A stretch of DNA of 51,491 nt. It comes from Chloroflexota bacterium. Its GTDB lineage: Bacteria > Chloroflexota > Anaerolineae > B4-G1. The position numbers were made by a program, and so were the translations under genes. Of this stretch, positions 1-9,355 are shown one piece after another. The notes below the pieces were generated by a model. The model saw only the letters and a list, made by a program, of their open reading frames with translations, had not been told where the DNA came from and ran no database searches. The stretch's first letter is position 1, and each line of letters begins with the position of its first letter. The stretch covers positions 1 through 51,491 of the forward strand of contig JAAZAN010000218.1 of NCBI GenBank assembly GCA_012514315.1. The letters run 5' to 3'.

Positions 1-528
1 GCCCACCGTCTCCACGAACTGCAGCAGATCCTCGGCTTTCTCCTGACCGGTCTCCAACGCAAGGAAGACGCCCTCCCCTTCGGCATGCCGCGCGATCTCG
101 CCAACCGAGCGCAGCAGTGTCTGGTAGTTCGGCGCCGTCACATCTTCCGGCATGATACCCGCGTGTGTGGTCACGACCGGGCCTCCCAGCTCGGCAGCGG
201 TGGTGATCGCCTGCTTCGTCTTGGCGATGCGCCACTCCAGGCCGTCCTCCTCCTCCAGGCCGCCGTAGGTCACCGCGCCCTTAAGCTGGGCGCAGAAACC
301 GCTGAACGTCAGACCCAGCTCCTCAGCCGCCCTCACCACCTCCCGGCGGTCACGCGCTGTGCCCACCTCTGGGTCGAGGATGCACGGCGTGTACTCGAAG
401 TTGACAATCCAGGGCTGGACGGACGTGCAACCGATCTCCGCGACAACCTCCATATTCCGTCGCAGTGTCGCAACGTCCGGTGTAGCACCGAGCGTCCACA
501 GCGCGCAACCGATCTTCAAAGAGCCCAT
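1..528 (-). CDS. Sugar phosphate isomerase/epimerase-like TIM-barrel protein (3' part beyond the window)
   Basis: The first 176 residues of a xylose-isomerase-like (AP endonuclease 2 fold) protein are visible; the gene runs off the left edge. It starts at ATG 528, preceded by a GGGGGG-rich Shine-Dalgarno about 8 nt upstream and only 5 nt after the stop of the PIG-L gene, so the two are probably co-transcribed. The N-terminus (GCALWTLGATPD) and the segments VVTTHAGI and LALETGQE fit strands of this barrel, where a conserved Glu and His bind a divalent metal. Such proteins isomerise or epimerise sugars, inositols or related polyols in the cytoplasm. The substrate cannot be told. Neighbouring deacetylase and glgC suggest carbohydrate metabolism. 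Confidence 0.8.
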   Translation of the reverse strand, partial: MGSLKIGCALWTLGATPDVATLRRNMEVVAEIGCTSVQPWIVNFEYTPCILDPEVGTARDRREVVRAAEELGLTFSGFCAQLKGAVTYGGLEEEDGLEWRIAKTKQAITTAAELGGPVVTTHAGIMPEDVTAPNYQTLLRSVGEIARHAEGEGVFLALETGQEKAEDLLQFVETVG

Positions 529-533
529 ATCGA

Positions 534-1370
534 TCACCCCCCAACTCCATCAAAGAATGGGAACAACCTCGGAATATCTGCGTCAGCCAATGGTGCACCG
601 TACTCGCAGATCTCAAAGGCTTCCGCGTAGACAACCTCGCTGCCGTGAACATCTCCGTACAGCGCGATGAGTCGATCCCGATACAGGTCCGCCGCCCGGC
701 GCAATCGAGGCTCGAGGGTCTGGCGCAGCCAGGCGCGTCGATCATCCTCCCCCAACGGAACCGTATCCAGCTCGCCACGATTGTATGGAAGCCACTCATA
801 CACCTGCGACGTATGACAGTGCAGGGCGTCCACCTTGCGTTCGACGACCGACCCAATGTCTGCGACCACGTCCGCAACAAATGGATATGGCCTCTGGAAA
901 CCATCGTGCACGTACAGCACAACGGGGTTGGCATCCAAATGCGGCGCTCTGGAGACAACGTTAGGCACTGTGACCATATACAGCGCATCCTGAACCACCT
1001 GCGCCGTGTAGCGATGGTCCGGATGATAGTCCCAGGGCCTGGGGGTCATGACCACATCGGGTTTGAACTCCCGGATCAGACCAATCACCTCACGCCGCAG
1101 TTCGAGCGTAGGCAGTAGTTCACCGTCGTGGGTATCGAGCGTGACGTACTCGCAACCGAGCACGGTTCCGGATGCCGCCGCCTCCCGGCGCCTCCGCCAG
1201 GCCAGCGGGGCGCCGCCCATCTCAAAGTGTCCGGCATCGCCGTTGGTGAGCGAAACGAGCTTGACCCGACAGCCACACTCGGCGAATAGCGCCGCCACGC
1301 CGCCGGCGGAGAAATCGGCGTCGTCAGGGTGCGCGCCGAAGATGAGAACACCAGAGACCTCTGATCGCAC
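534..1370 (-). CDS. LmbE/PIG-L family deacetylase
   Basis: A 278-residue zinc-dependent N-deacetylase of the LmbE/PIG-L family (the family of MshB, BshB and GlcNAc-PI deacetylase). The hallmark metal motif AHPDD is at residues 13-17, and a second motif HPDH lies in the middle (after RPWDY). The start is GTG 1370: it has AAGGAGGT (1376-1383) five bases upstream, whereas further in-frame starts upstream lack a comparable site and extend the N-terminus beyond the usual family start, which lies close to the metal motif. The likely substrate is an N-acetylated sugar conjugate. It is followed 5 nt later by the TIM-barrel isomerase gene, so the pair may act on the same amino sugar. The exact substrate is inference. 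Confidence 0.88.
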   Translation of the reverse strand: MRSEVSGVLIFGAHPDDADFSAGGVAALFAECGCRVKLVSLTNGDAGHFEMGGAPLAWRRRREAAASGTVLGCEYVTLDTHDGELLPTLELRREVIGLIREFKPDVVMTPRPWDYHPDHRYTAQVVQDALYMVTVPNVVSRAPHLDANPVVLYVHDGFQRPYPFVADVVADIGSVVERKVDALHCHTSQVYEWLPYNRGELDTVPLGEDDRRAWLRQTLEPRLRRAADLYRDRLIALYGDVHGSEVVYAEAFEICEYGAPLADADIPRLFPFFDGVGG

Positions 1371-1401
1371 CGCAGACCTCCTTCCAGATACCATCTTCGG
1401 G

Positions 1402-1430
1402 AGTCTGTCACAGGCTGTCGGAAAAGTCAA
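1402..1430 (-). promoter_or_regulatory. Candidate promoter of the PIG-L gene
   Basis: On the minus strand TTGACT (1430-1425), a 17-bp spacer and CAGACT (1407-1402) precede the GTG start by about 30 bp, leaving room for the strong Shine-Dalgarno. The -35 is good but the -10 matches only three of six bases, so this is tentative. Confidence 0.35.
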
Positions 1431-1560
1431 ACTCCCGTTTTGCCCCCACTCCGTCTGGAGAAGGGAAGACAGCGCAAGGATGCTGAAAGCCGCAGAGACC
1501 CTGAGAATCTCATTGTCCCCGCGGCTCTGTGCCCTGGTGTGATGTTTTTTCCACTCGCGC

Positions 1561-2820
1561 CTAGATCACCGTACCGTCTGGGATGACGGCGTTCTTCGCG
1601 ATGACCACGATGCCCTCGCAGATCGCATAGTCGTTCGTCTCCACGACCTCCGCGTTGTCCGGCTGGCTGCGGATTACCACGCCCTCGCCGATGCGCGCGT
1701 TCTTGTCGATGATCGCGCCCTCGATAATGCTGCCGCGGCCGACGCCTACATCCGGGCGCCCCAGCCGACGGTTCTCGACCTTGCCCTCGGGCGCCTCGTG
1801 GTAGTCGGCGCCCATCATCACCGTGCGATTGATCGTCACGTCCCGACCGATGACGCTACGCAGCCCAATAACCGAATCCGAGATGTCGGCGCTCTCGATC
1901 AGGCAGCCCTCGGCCAGCGCCGTCCGGACCAGATCGCAGCCCTCAGCACGTGAGGGCGGCAGATAGCGCGGACGCGTGTAGATCGGTGAACAGGGATCGT
2001 GGAACTGGAACGGCGGCTGGCTGAGCGTGAGCCCCATGTTGGCCTCGTAGAAGGCTCGGATGGTCCCAATATCCCGCCAATACCCGTCGAACCGGTAGGC
2101 ATAGACGCGCCGCGTGTCGATCGCCGCGGGGATGATCTGCTTTCCAAAGTCTTCCGCGTCCGTCTCAACAAGCACATCATGCAGTACGTCGTGCCGGAAG
2201 GCATAGATCCCCATCGAAGCCAGGTACGGGCGCGCATCGTCGCCCGTGCATTCAAGCCCATCCAGTTGTTCCTCTGGCGGCTTCTCATGGAAAGATGTGA
2301 TCCGTCCTTCACCATCGATCTCGAGTATCCCAAACCGCGGCGCGTCCGCGCGGGAGACCGGCTGCACGGCGATGGTCACATCAGCGCGCCGGGCACGGTG
2401 CAGACCAATGAACTCAGCATAGTCCATCCGATAGAGATGATCGCCCGACAACACCAACACATCGTCAATGCGGGCGTTGCTAATCTGTGGGAGCTGTTTG
2501 CGCACGGCGTCGGCCGTACCCTGATACCAGTCCATGCCGGAGGGCGTCTCCTCCGCTGCAAGGACATAGACATAACCACCAGAGAACGTGTCGAACTTGT
2601 AGGTCTGGTAGATGTGCCGGTGGAGCGAAGCTGACAGAAACTGCGTCAGGACATAGATCTTCTCGACGCCAGAGTTCAGACAGTTGCTGATGGGAATGTC
2701 AATGAGCCGGTACTTGCCGCCGATTGGCACCGCGGGCTTGGCGCGTAGTTTGGTAAGTGGATAGAGCCGGCTTCCTCGTCCGCCACCCAGAATCAGGGCA
2801 AGAACATCGCGCAATGCCAT
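1561..2820 (-). CDS. glgC: Glucose-1-phosphate adenylyltransferase (ADP-glucose pyrophosphorylase)
   Basis: A 419-residue GlgC that makes ADP-glucose from glucose-1-phosphate and ATP, the committed step of bacterial glycogen synthesis. The N-terminal nucleotidyltransferase domain has [12 protein letters not shown] (12-23) with the following KLRAKP segment, GTADAVRK (101-108), [10 protein letters not shown] (125-134) and the sugar-binding FHEKP (177-181). The C-terminal ~140 residues are a left-handed beta-helix (repeated IGxxVxI-like hexads) that carries allosteric control in this family. Length is normal. The start ATG 2820 has GGAGGG seven bases upstream. No glycogen synthase or branching enzyme lies in the window, so glgC appears separated from the rest of its pathway. 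Confidence 0.96.
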   Translation of the reverse strand: MALRDVLALILGGGRGSRLYPLTKLRAKPAVPIGGKYRLIDIPISNCLNSGVEKIYVLTQFLSASLHRHIYQTYKFDTFSGGYVYVLAAEETPSGMDWYQGTADAVRKQLPQISNARIDDVLVLSGDHLYRMDYAEFIGLHRARRADVTIAVQPVSRADAPRFGILEIDGEGRITSFHEKPPEEQLDGLECTGDDARPYLASMGIYAFRHDVLHDVLVETDAEDFGKQIIPAAIDTRRVYAYRFDGYWRDIGTIRAFYEANMGLTLSQPPFQFHDPCSPIYTRPRYLPPSRAEGCDLVRTALAEGCLIESADISDSVIGLRSVIGRDVTINRTVMMGADYHEAPEGKVENRRLGRPDVGVGRGSIIEGAIIDKNARIGEGVVIRSQPDNAEVVETNDYAICEGIVVIAKNAVIPDGTVI

Positions 2821-2834
2821 AGTGTTCCCTCCAG

Positions 2835-2850
2835 AGATCGCCGGCGATCT
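2835..2850. promoter_or_regulatory. Perfect 16-bp palindrome in the glgC leader
   Basis: AGATCGCCGGCGATCT is its own reverse complement and ends 15 bp before the glgC start codon. It could be a repressor operator or a leader hairpin. The rest of the 254-bp gap up to the subtilase stop shows no convincing gene and no clear -35/-10 pair. Confidence 0.4.
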
Positions 2851-3074
2851 TCGCGCCGGGACACGCTTGTCACCCTATCTATGGGGTTCTCCAATACGAT
2901 AACGGATATCGACCTGTCCTCAGCCGCGTCTCATACAGTGCTGTCCTACTACAGCCAGGCGTCCAGAACGCACGATGGGCCCACAGTGCCAACCACCTAT
3001 TCATCGCTACTCGTAACGGCTTCATCGTTAGCTACCGCCGACGACTCCGGCACGTGGGGCGCGCACTCCACATG

Positions 3075-5579
3075 TCACTTCCACAGCACTTCCTCCACCG
3101 CCGCTCCCGCATCGATCACCCCGCACCCGAACACATTGTTTGGCGTCCCCACGACCTCGCCACACGCGCACACCGGGTTCGCAAACAAGGAGGCAAACGG
3201 CCCTTCAGGGACTGCCTCGTCCGTGGCGCATACCGCCATCAGAGGCTGCGGCTCAGCCGTACGACAGATCAGCTCCTCGGTTGCCGCGATATCGCCTTGC
3301 AGCGCCGGATGTGCCGACCACAGCAGTGCAATAACACCGACAACGTGCGGGCCAGCCATCGATGTACCCGAGGCGTAGGCGTAACCACCACCAGGGATGC
3401 TCGACCGAATGCTCTCTCCGGGCGCCGTGACATCGGGTTTGATCAAGCTGCCCACTGGGCCACGACTGCTGAACCCCGTGATGCTCCCCATCTCGTCGGT
3501 AGCCCCAACCGAGAATACCGCATCATACCGCGCCGGCGGGGTATCCGCTGTCTCGCAGGCGGGCCCGTCGTTCCCAGCGCTGACGACCATCATGATCCCG
3601 GCTGCACGCATCGCCTCGACCATCGGCTGTAGCGTGTCCTCCTCGCAGCCCTCGAAATCCGGACAACCCCACGAGTTGTTGACAACGTGCGGCGCCAGAG
3701 CAACGTCGCCGTCGTGGAACGGATCCCCTCCCAGCGGATACGGCGCCAGGAAGAACTCCGTGCACTCGGCATAGGCTCCTGGGTTCCCGAACCCTCGGCG
3801 CATGTTGCGACACCCGATCCACTGTGCGCCCGGGGCAACACCCACACGCTCGCCTGCCCCGTCATCACCGAGCACCGTCCCCATCGTGTGAGTACCGTGG
3901 CTGTCATCATCAAACGCCTCGGCGATGCCATCCCAGGCATCGTGCCAATTGGTGTTGTGATCAACCGAGACGCCATCCCAACCCCGGTAGTGCGCCTTCA
4001 GTGCAGGATGCCGCCAGTCATAGCCTGTATCCTGCCCAGCGACAACGATCCCTTCGCCGAATACACCCAACTCCCAGGCCCTGTCCGCGTGAATGGCGAG
4101 CAGATTGGACCCCACGTTGTCCTGCGGTTCCTCCCCTAGGATGTATGGCTCAGACCAGCGGCGCGGATAACCTCGTACATTCGGATTCCACAGAACCTGA
4201 GCCACGCCGGGCCAGTCCTCGAAGTGACGCATGAGCGTCCGGTGGCCGTCGACGCGAATCATATTGATGATATAGTACGGGCGGTATGGTACCCCCAGCC
4301 GATCCAGCTCGGCGCGGACGGGCGGCTGCGTGCGATCCGCCACGGCGATGAGCGCATCGACGACAGTCTGGATGCGCGCCTCACGCCCTGCGTCCGGGGG
4401 TATGGCTATGGTACCGAGATCTGCCTGCTCATCAAGGATGAGCAGAAATCCGTCGTTGACGAAGCCAGGAGACCCAGCGAAGACATACAGTCCCAGCCAC
4501 ATCGCCCAGCAAGTGGCAGCCGCCAGTACTGCCAAGCCAAAGTGCGCCCAGGTAGGCAGCCGGAATCGATCGCGTACCGCCAGGAGCGCCCGGCGCCCTA
4601 CCCACAGGATGAAGCCCAGAGAAGCCGCGATTCCCACCGCAGCCACGTTCGCAGCGATATGCTGAAACTCGGGAATGCCCTGCGCCAACGCATCGCGGGG
4701 ATCCGCGAAGAGCTGTGGCGCGACTGCAGCCAGAAACGCTGCGGGGAGCAATGCGTAGATACCGCCCTCACGCGCGCGCAGTTCTGCAAGCAGAAGGCCC
4801 ACCGGAAGCGCATACAGCATTCGGGTCAGCGCGCCCCACTCCCCTGTGGGGAGCACTCCCCCTATGCAGGCCAGGGCCGCGATGAGCCAGGTTGCCAGGC
4901 CAACAAGCCAGGCCTGGCGCACGGATGTGGCCAGCAGATTGTAGATGAGACCCCAGAAGAACAAGACCTGCGGAAGCGTCCAGGTTGCCATTTGATAGGC
5001 AACGCTGAGCGATGTGAGACTGTCCCCCAGCGCTCCAGTAAGCGGCCACGGCGCCGTGACGAGCGCTGCAGCAGCCACTGCAACGAACAGTACCGCAGGC
5101 CTGCACCGGTCGAGCGCCAACCAGCCTGCCAACGACTGGCGCTCCACACCGGCGAGCCGGGGCATCCATAGCACAGCAGTCAGCGTATAGAGCAGCAACA
5201 GCGCGCCCCGCAGGGTGGCTTCCGGCGCACCCTCTCCGTGAAGCGATGGGCCAGAGACCACCGGGAACAGAACGCGCACGACGGTATCGACCACAATATA
5301 GCCAGCTACCCCAACCAGCGCAGCGGCTACCCCAGCGATCAACCGCGCGGCAGCTCGACGCCGCGCGATCAGCGCGACACCCAGCGTCGGGACAACCAAT
5401 AGCAGGGCAGCAGCAGCGAGCGGGAGCGCACTGCCCCATATCGCGGGCGTTCCATCCGAGGCCACCCCGTCGGCTATCAGAGCAACTCCAACCGGCACGA
5501 TGGCGAGCCAGAACAGTAGAACAAAGATGAGGGCCAGTTGCCCACACCCTACGGCGGCGCCACGGGGTGCCTCAGTCAC
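3075..5579 (-). CDS. Subtilisin-family serine protease with N-terminal multi-spanning membrane domain
   Basis: An 834-residue S8 peptidase. The C-terminal half has the full catalytic triad: Asp about 517 in QDTGYDW, His about 561 in HGTHTMG and Ser about 740 in SGTSMAGPH, plus the oxyanion Asn about 670 in SAGNDG. The first ~375 residues hold roughly nine to ten hydrophobic segments, which is unusual for a subtilase. Residues ~375-485 are a soluble linker that may include an inhibitor-like or docking region. Start is GTG 5579, not the upstream TTG, because GGGAGGT sits six bases before it. A good promoter (TTGCAA/TATAAT) lies 45 bp upstream. The protease domain is probably extracytoplasmic; targets are unknown. 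Confidence 0.9.
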   Translation of the reverse strand: MTEAPRGAAVGCGQLALIFVLLFWLAIVPVGVALIADGVASDGTPAIWGSALPLAAAALLLVVPTLGVALIARRRAAARLIAGVAAALVGVAGYIVVDTVVRVLFPVVSGPSLHGEGAPEATLRGALLLLYTLTAVLWMPRLAGVERQSLAGWLALDRCRPAVLFVAVAAAALVTAPWPLTGALGDSLTSLSVAYQMATWTLPQVLFFWGLIYNLLATSVRQAWLVGLATWLIAALACIGGVLPTGEWGALTRMLYALPVGLLLAELRAREGGIYALLPAAFLAAVAPQLFADPRDALAQGIPEFQHIAANVAAVGIAASLGFILWVGRRALLAVRDRFRLPTWAHFGLAVLAAATCWAMWLGLYVFAGSPGFVNDGFLLILDEQADLGTIAIPPDAGREARIQTVVDALIAVADRTQPPVRAELDRLGVPYRPYYIINMIRVDGHRTLMRHFEDWPGVAQVLWNPNVRGYPRRWSEPYILGEEPQDNVGSNLLAIHADRAWELGVFGEGIVVAGQDTGYDWRHPALKAHYRGWDGVSVDHNTNWHDAWDGIAEAFDDDSHGTHTMGTVLGDDGAGERVGVAPGAQWIGCRNMRRGFGNPGAYAECTEFFLAPYPLGGDPFHDGDVALAPHVVNNSWGCPDFEGCEEDTLQPMVEAMRAAGIMMVVSAGNDGPACETADTPPARYDAVFSVGATDEMGSITGFSSRGPVGSLIKPDVTAPGESIRSSIPGGGYAYASGTSMAGPHVVGVIALLWSAHPALQGDIAATEELICRTAEPQPLMAVCATDEAVPEGPFASLFANPVCACGEVVGTPNNVFGCGVIDAGAAVEEVLWK

Positions 5580-5623
5580 GGGCTTACCTCCCAAGGGCTA
5601 TACGGACGCGACATATGTCCACC

Positions 5624-5652
5624 ATTATAGACGCACGCTCACCACGTTGCAA
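5624..5652 (-). promoter_or_regulatory. Promoter of the membrane subtilase
   Basis: Minus strand TTGCAA (5652-5647), 17-bp spacer, perfect TATAAT (5629-5624). The expected start near 5617 gives a leader of about 38 nt containing the GGGAGGT ribosome site. Confidence 0.65.
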
Positions 5653-5735
5653 GCCGGTCGGACCGCGTCCACTGGTAGCCGAAGCGCTCCCACTACCGTT
5701 CAAACAGATGCATAGAGAGTGACACCCAACGGGGT

Positions 5736-5764
5736 TTGCCGGAGTAGTGGATGTGCGGTAGAAT
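5736..5764 (+). promoter_or_regulatory. Promoter of the HypE-like gene
   Basis: TTGCCG (5736-5741), 17-bp spacer, TAGAAT (5759-5764). It diverges from the subtilase promoter within the same 305-bp intergenic region. Transcription from about 5771 would leave a 114-nt leader if translation starts at ATG 5885, or a short one if ATG 5789 is used. Confidence 0.55.
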
Positions 5765-5884
5765 GAGCGTGTCTGGCAAGAACACCGAATGCAGGATAAC
5801 CAGGCAGCGGTCACGACGCGGGAACTCAGCCATAGCCCGGTCCCCGCGGTCAGCACATCATACCTTTCAATGGGAAACACACAT

Positions 5885-6892
5885 ATGCCATACCCACTGG
5901 GAAAGCTTCCGGCCGACCATCTGATCCAGCTCCTGACTCGTCACGCTCCGCGTGACGACCGTGTGATCGTCGGACCCGGCATCGGCCGCGACGCGGCAGT
6001 CATCTCGTTCGGAGATCGCTATCTGGTCGCCAAGTCGGACCCGGTAACGTTCGTCACGTCTGATGTGGGATGGTACGCCGTCCACGTCAACGCCAACGAC
6101 ATCGCCTGCATGGGCGCTACAGCGCGTTGGTTCCTCGCGACACTCCTCCTGCCCGAAGCCCGGACTGAAGCCGCGGAGGTCGATGAGATCTTTCGTCAGA
6201 TCACCGATGCCTGCGCGGATCTCGGTATCGAACTCGTGGGTGGTCACACCGAGATCACACACGGCCTGGACCACCCACTGGTCGTGGGCTCGATGCTGGG
6301 TGAAGTGGCTCCCGAGGACCTGGTTTACCCGGGAGATGCACGACCGGGCGACGTCCTGATCCTTACGAAGGGCATCGCCGTCGAAGGCACCGCCATCATC
6401 GCGAGGGAGAGGAGCGCAGCGCTCGACGGGCTCGACGAGGCGTTTCTTGCGCGTTGCCGCGAATTCCTGCACGATCCCGGCATCAGCGTCGTCCGCGATG
6501 CCGCCATCGCCACATCCGCCGGCAAGGTACACGCCATGCATGACCCAACCGAGGGCGGACTGGCCACCGGGCTGAGGGAACTGGCACAGGCCGCGGGGTA
6601 CGGACTGGAGGTGCAGGAAAGCGACATCCCGATTCTGCCTGAGACACAGCTACTGTGTGAGAGACTGAAGCTGGACCCGCTGGGATTGATTGCGTCTGGC
6701 TCGCTGCTGATGGCTGTTGCACCGGATGACTCCGAGGCCATACAAGGGGCGCTTACCAGCGCAGGTATAGCGTCTGCACGCATCGGGCGTATTGTGGAAG
6801 ATGCTGACCGCACGGTGATGTGCCACGATTCACTGGGCGAACGCCCACTGCCCGAGTTCGCACGCGACGAGATCGCCCGCCTTTTCGATTAA
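5885..6892 (+). CDS. AIR synthase-related / HypE-like protein
   Basis: A 335-residue protein of the PurM/HypE/SelD fold. It has the ATP-binding region seen in HypE-like proteins (VGPGIGRDAAVI, then VNANDIACMGA and GGHTEITHGL) and the second-domain signature HDPTEGG. ATG 5885 begins the family-typical MPYPLGKLP; ATG 5870 and ATG 5789 are in-frame alternatives and none has a strong ribosome site. True HypE ends in a cysteine that carries the thiocarboxamide or cyano group; this protein ends in RLFD with no Cys, and no hyp or hydrogenase genes are nearby. It is therefore better called a HypE-like ATP-using protein of unknown substrate. The secreted DUF5107-type gene follows 31 bp downstream. Confidence 0.85.
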   Translation: MPYPLGKLPADHLIQLLTRHAPRDDRVIVGPGIGRDAAVISFGDRYLVAKSDPVTFVTSDVGWYAVHVNANDIACMGATARWFLATLLLPEARTEAAEVDEIFRQITDACADLGIELVGGHTEITHGLDHPLVVGSMLGEVAPEDLVYPGDARPGDVLILTKGIAVEGTAIIARERSAALDGLDEAFLARCREFLHDPGISVVRDAAIATSAGKVHAMHDPTEGGLATGLRELAQAAGYGLEVQESDIPILPETQLLCERLKLDPLGLIASGSLLMAVAPDDSEAIQGALTSAGIASARIGRIVEDADRTVMCHDSLGERPLPEFARDEIARLFD

Positions 6893-6923
6893 CCTGCAGC
6901 GATACCAGGAGGCGCTGTGAAGG

Positions 6924-9149
6924 GTGGTAGATAGGATGACTGCACAGCAAGCGCTGGTCTCCACACTCTTAGCACTGGGCCTCGTGGCCGGAGTCACGAC
7001 AGCATCGCACATCACTGCACAGGCACGCCCGGCGCCACCGGCCTCGGCCGCCTCATTCCAGGAGATGACCACACCTGCGTCGGCAGACGAACCGCTGCGC
7101 GCGGACTATTCTGCGATAGGGAGAGCAGCCCTGGTGAATGTCACGACTGCGACCATCTCCCTGCCGACCTATCCCTACGAGCATTGCCTGGAAACGCGGT
7201 ATAGCGGGCTGTACCCCTACGGATGGTTAAGCTGGACCTGCTACGGCGACCCTCAGCCGCAGTCGCGAGAGTACGAGCTCGTGGTACTAGAGAACACGTA
7301 TCTCCGTGTGTCGCTGATGCCCGAGCTCGGGGGACGCATCTATGAACTGACGTTCAAGCCCACAGGTCACAATGAGCTGTATGCCAACCCCGTGATCAAG
7401 CCCACAAGGTGGGGGCCTACGGAACAAGGTTGGTGGCTTGCCGCGGGGGGTATCGAATGGTGCCTTCCTGTGGAGGAGCACGGCTATTACTGGGGCACTC
7501 CATGGGACACGCAGATCGCGACCACTTCGGAGGGCGTCACGGTCACGTTGCAGAATACCCCCGCGACAAACCGCCTCCGTGCACAGATTGCCGTTCACCT
7601 GCCCGCCGACCGAGCCATTCTCGCCATCACGCCACGCATTGATAACCCGACCGCAAGCGCACTACCGATCAAGTTCTGGAGCAATGCGATGATCGCGCCG
7701 GGCGCCGCCAACACAGTCGCGGCCGATCTGCACTTCATCAACAACGCCCCTCAGGTCACAGTCCACTCCAGCGCCAACTTCAGCGAGGGCGAGGTTCTGG
7801 ACTGGCCAGTACACAGGGGGCAGAACCTCTCACGACTGGGGAACTGGGACGGATGGCTGGGTTTCTTCGAACGCCCGGCAGCCGCACGGATCGGCTTCGT
7901 CGGCGTGTACGACACCGCTGCTGATGAGGGTCTCGTCCGCGTGTTCCCACCAGAGATCGCGCACGGTGCGAAGGGCTTTGGCATGGGCTGGAAGCGCCCG
8001 ATCGACGCCAACCTGTGGACCGATGACGGATCGACATACGTCGAGATCCACGGTGGAATCGCTCCAACGTACGATGATCACGTAGTCATCGGAGCGGGTC
8101 AGGCGCTGACCTGGACCGAGTACTGGTACCCGGTCAGCGGGATCGGCTGGGTCAGCGCTGCGACAGATCACGGTGCGCTGGACGTGCGGAGAGCGGGCGA
8201 AGAGTTTCACATCGCACTGCAGCCCACGCGCAGGTACACCCCTGGCGAGATCGGGATATACGTCTTCGAGCGTGCCACATGCAGAACGCTGGCCCACCAG
8301 ACCGATTTCGAGGTCGCTCCTGATTCGCCACATACTGCATCGGTGTCCGCCGACGGACTTGAGTTGGGTCAGATCGGCGTCACCGTGGTCGACACAGAAG
8401 AACAATCACTCCTGATGGCGTTTCAGGCAGCCGGCTGTTTGCCCCCAACGGCGCGCGTGCATCGCTTGCCCCCCTTCGTTGAAACCGCAACATTCACGCC
8501 GACGTGGTCGGGAATTGATCCAGAGACCACTGTTGTCGCCTTCGATATCCAGGTTCGTGATGGGGTGGAGGCAGCGTGGAGCGACTGGCTGACGGCAACG
8601 ACTGCCCACCAGCACCCATTCACCGGTGTGAGTGGGCACACCTACTTCTTCCGCGCGCGCGGGCAGAACGGGGCTGGGAGATGGGGAGAATACGACGACG
8701 AACTCTGGGGCCAGGCTTTCACATCCGTGCTCATCGAACCCGCGCCTGTACTCATTACATCGAGAAAGGCGATGGATCCAACTCGGTTCTACGCCGGGCA
8801 GACTATCTTGTGTACAGTGCATATCAGCAATACGGGCAGCGCTACCGCTACAGTCGACCTGACAGACGCACTTCCCCCCGAGCTCCACACGCTTACCCAT
8901 ACGGCGAGCTGCTCACTGATCGATGCGACGCTGAGGGTTGATACCGGGGAGACCAGATGCAGCGGTCGACTTGGCCCGGGGAATGAAGCAGCGATGACCT
9001 TCGTGATGACGGCGACCACCGGCCTACCGCTCGGCGCCTCCTTTACTAACACTGTGGAGATCTCGGGCAGTGTTCTGGGCCCCTTCACCCGCACAGCCAC
9101 GGTCTCCCAACACCTGCCGCTGTGGCTTCCTCTCATCCTCCGCCCCTGA
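6924..9149 (+). CDS. Secreted DUF5107-like protein with fibronectin-like and DUF11-like C-terminal domains
   Basis: A 741-residue exported protein. A hydrophobic signal segment spans about residues 9-30. Residues ~75-330 resemble DUF5107, a domain found next to glycoside-active proteins (ENTYLRVSLMPELGG near 123-137, then NPVIKP near 155-160). Residues ~525-605 look fibronectin III-like, and ~615-735 resemble the DUF11 surface repeat (CTVHISNTGSATATVDLTD). The protein ends in LPLILRP after a short Trp/Leu stretch, like many exported Chloroflexota proteins. Start GTG 6924 follows AGGAGG (6907-6912) by 11 nt; ATG 6936 is an alternative. It is likely a surface carbohydrate-binding or -processing protein; that role is inference. 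Confidence 0.82.
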   Translation: MVDRMTAQQALVSTLLALGLVAGVTTASHITAQARPAPPASAASFQEMTTPASADEPLRADYSAIGRAALVNVTTATISLPTYPYEHCLETRYSGLYPYGWLSWTCYGDPQPQSREYELVVLENTYLRVSLMPELGGRIYELTFKPTGHNELYANPVIKPTRWGPTEQGWWLAAGGIEWCLPVEEHGYYWGTPWDTQIATTSEGVTVTLQNTPATNRLRAQIAVHLPADRAILAITPRIDNPTASALPIKFWSNAMIAPGAANTVAADLHFINNAPQVTVHSSANFSEGEVLDWPVHRGQNLSRLGNWDGWLGFFERPAAARIGFVGVYDTAADEGLVRVFPPEIAHGAKGFGMGWKRPIDANLWTDDGSTYVEIHGGIAPTYDDHVVIGAGQALTWTEYWYPVSGIGWVSAATDHGALDVRRAGEEFHIALQPTRRYTPGEIGIYVFERATCRTLAHQTDFEVAPDSPHTASVSADGLELGQIGVTVVDTEEQSLLMAFQAAGCLPPTARVHRLPPFVETATFTPTWSGIDPETTVVAFDIQVRDGVEAAWSDWLTATTAHQHPFTGVSGHTYFFRARGQNGAGRWGEYDDELWGQAFTSVLIEPAPVLITSRKAMDPTRFYAGQTILCTVHISNTGSATATVDLTDALPPELHTLTHTASCSLIDATLRVDTGETRCSGRLGPGNEAAMTFVMTATTGLPLGASFTNTVEISGSVLGPFTRTATVSQHLPLWLPLILRP

Positions 9150-9179
9150 TGCCTGTGCAGCAATCACCAGACAGGCGTC
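9148..9179 (+). terminator. Hairpin at the end of the DUF5107-type gene
   Basis: GATGCCTGT (9148-9156) and ACAGGCGTC (9171-9179) can form a 9-bp stem with one G-U pair, starting inside the stop codon. There is no T-run, so it may stabilise the transcript rather than terminate. The rest of the 206-bp gap to the convergent MFS gene holds nothing I can name. Confidence 0.35.
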
Positions 9180-9355
9180 GCGCTCTCTGTCCACTGACGA
9201 TGCTTCCGTCGTGGAGTTCAGTGGAGAGGCCTCAACGGCAACAAGATACCGGATTCGTTGCAGCCACACCGCAGGGTGGGCCGCGTACATCCCGGCCCTG
9301 TGCGTAACGGCCAGGACACACTGTGCCGCCACACCCCTCGGGGAGGCAGTCGATG

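Noticed and set aside
1401-1446. Inverted repeat CGGGAGT/ACTCCCG that looked like an insertion-sequence end
   Set aside because: Only one copy, no transposase nearby and no target duplication; it overlaps a candidate promoter instead.
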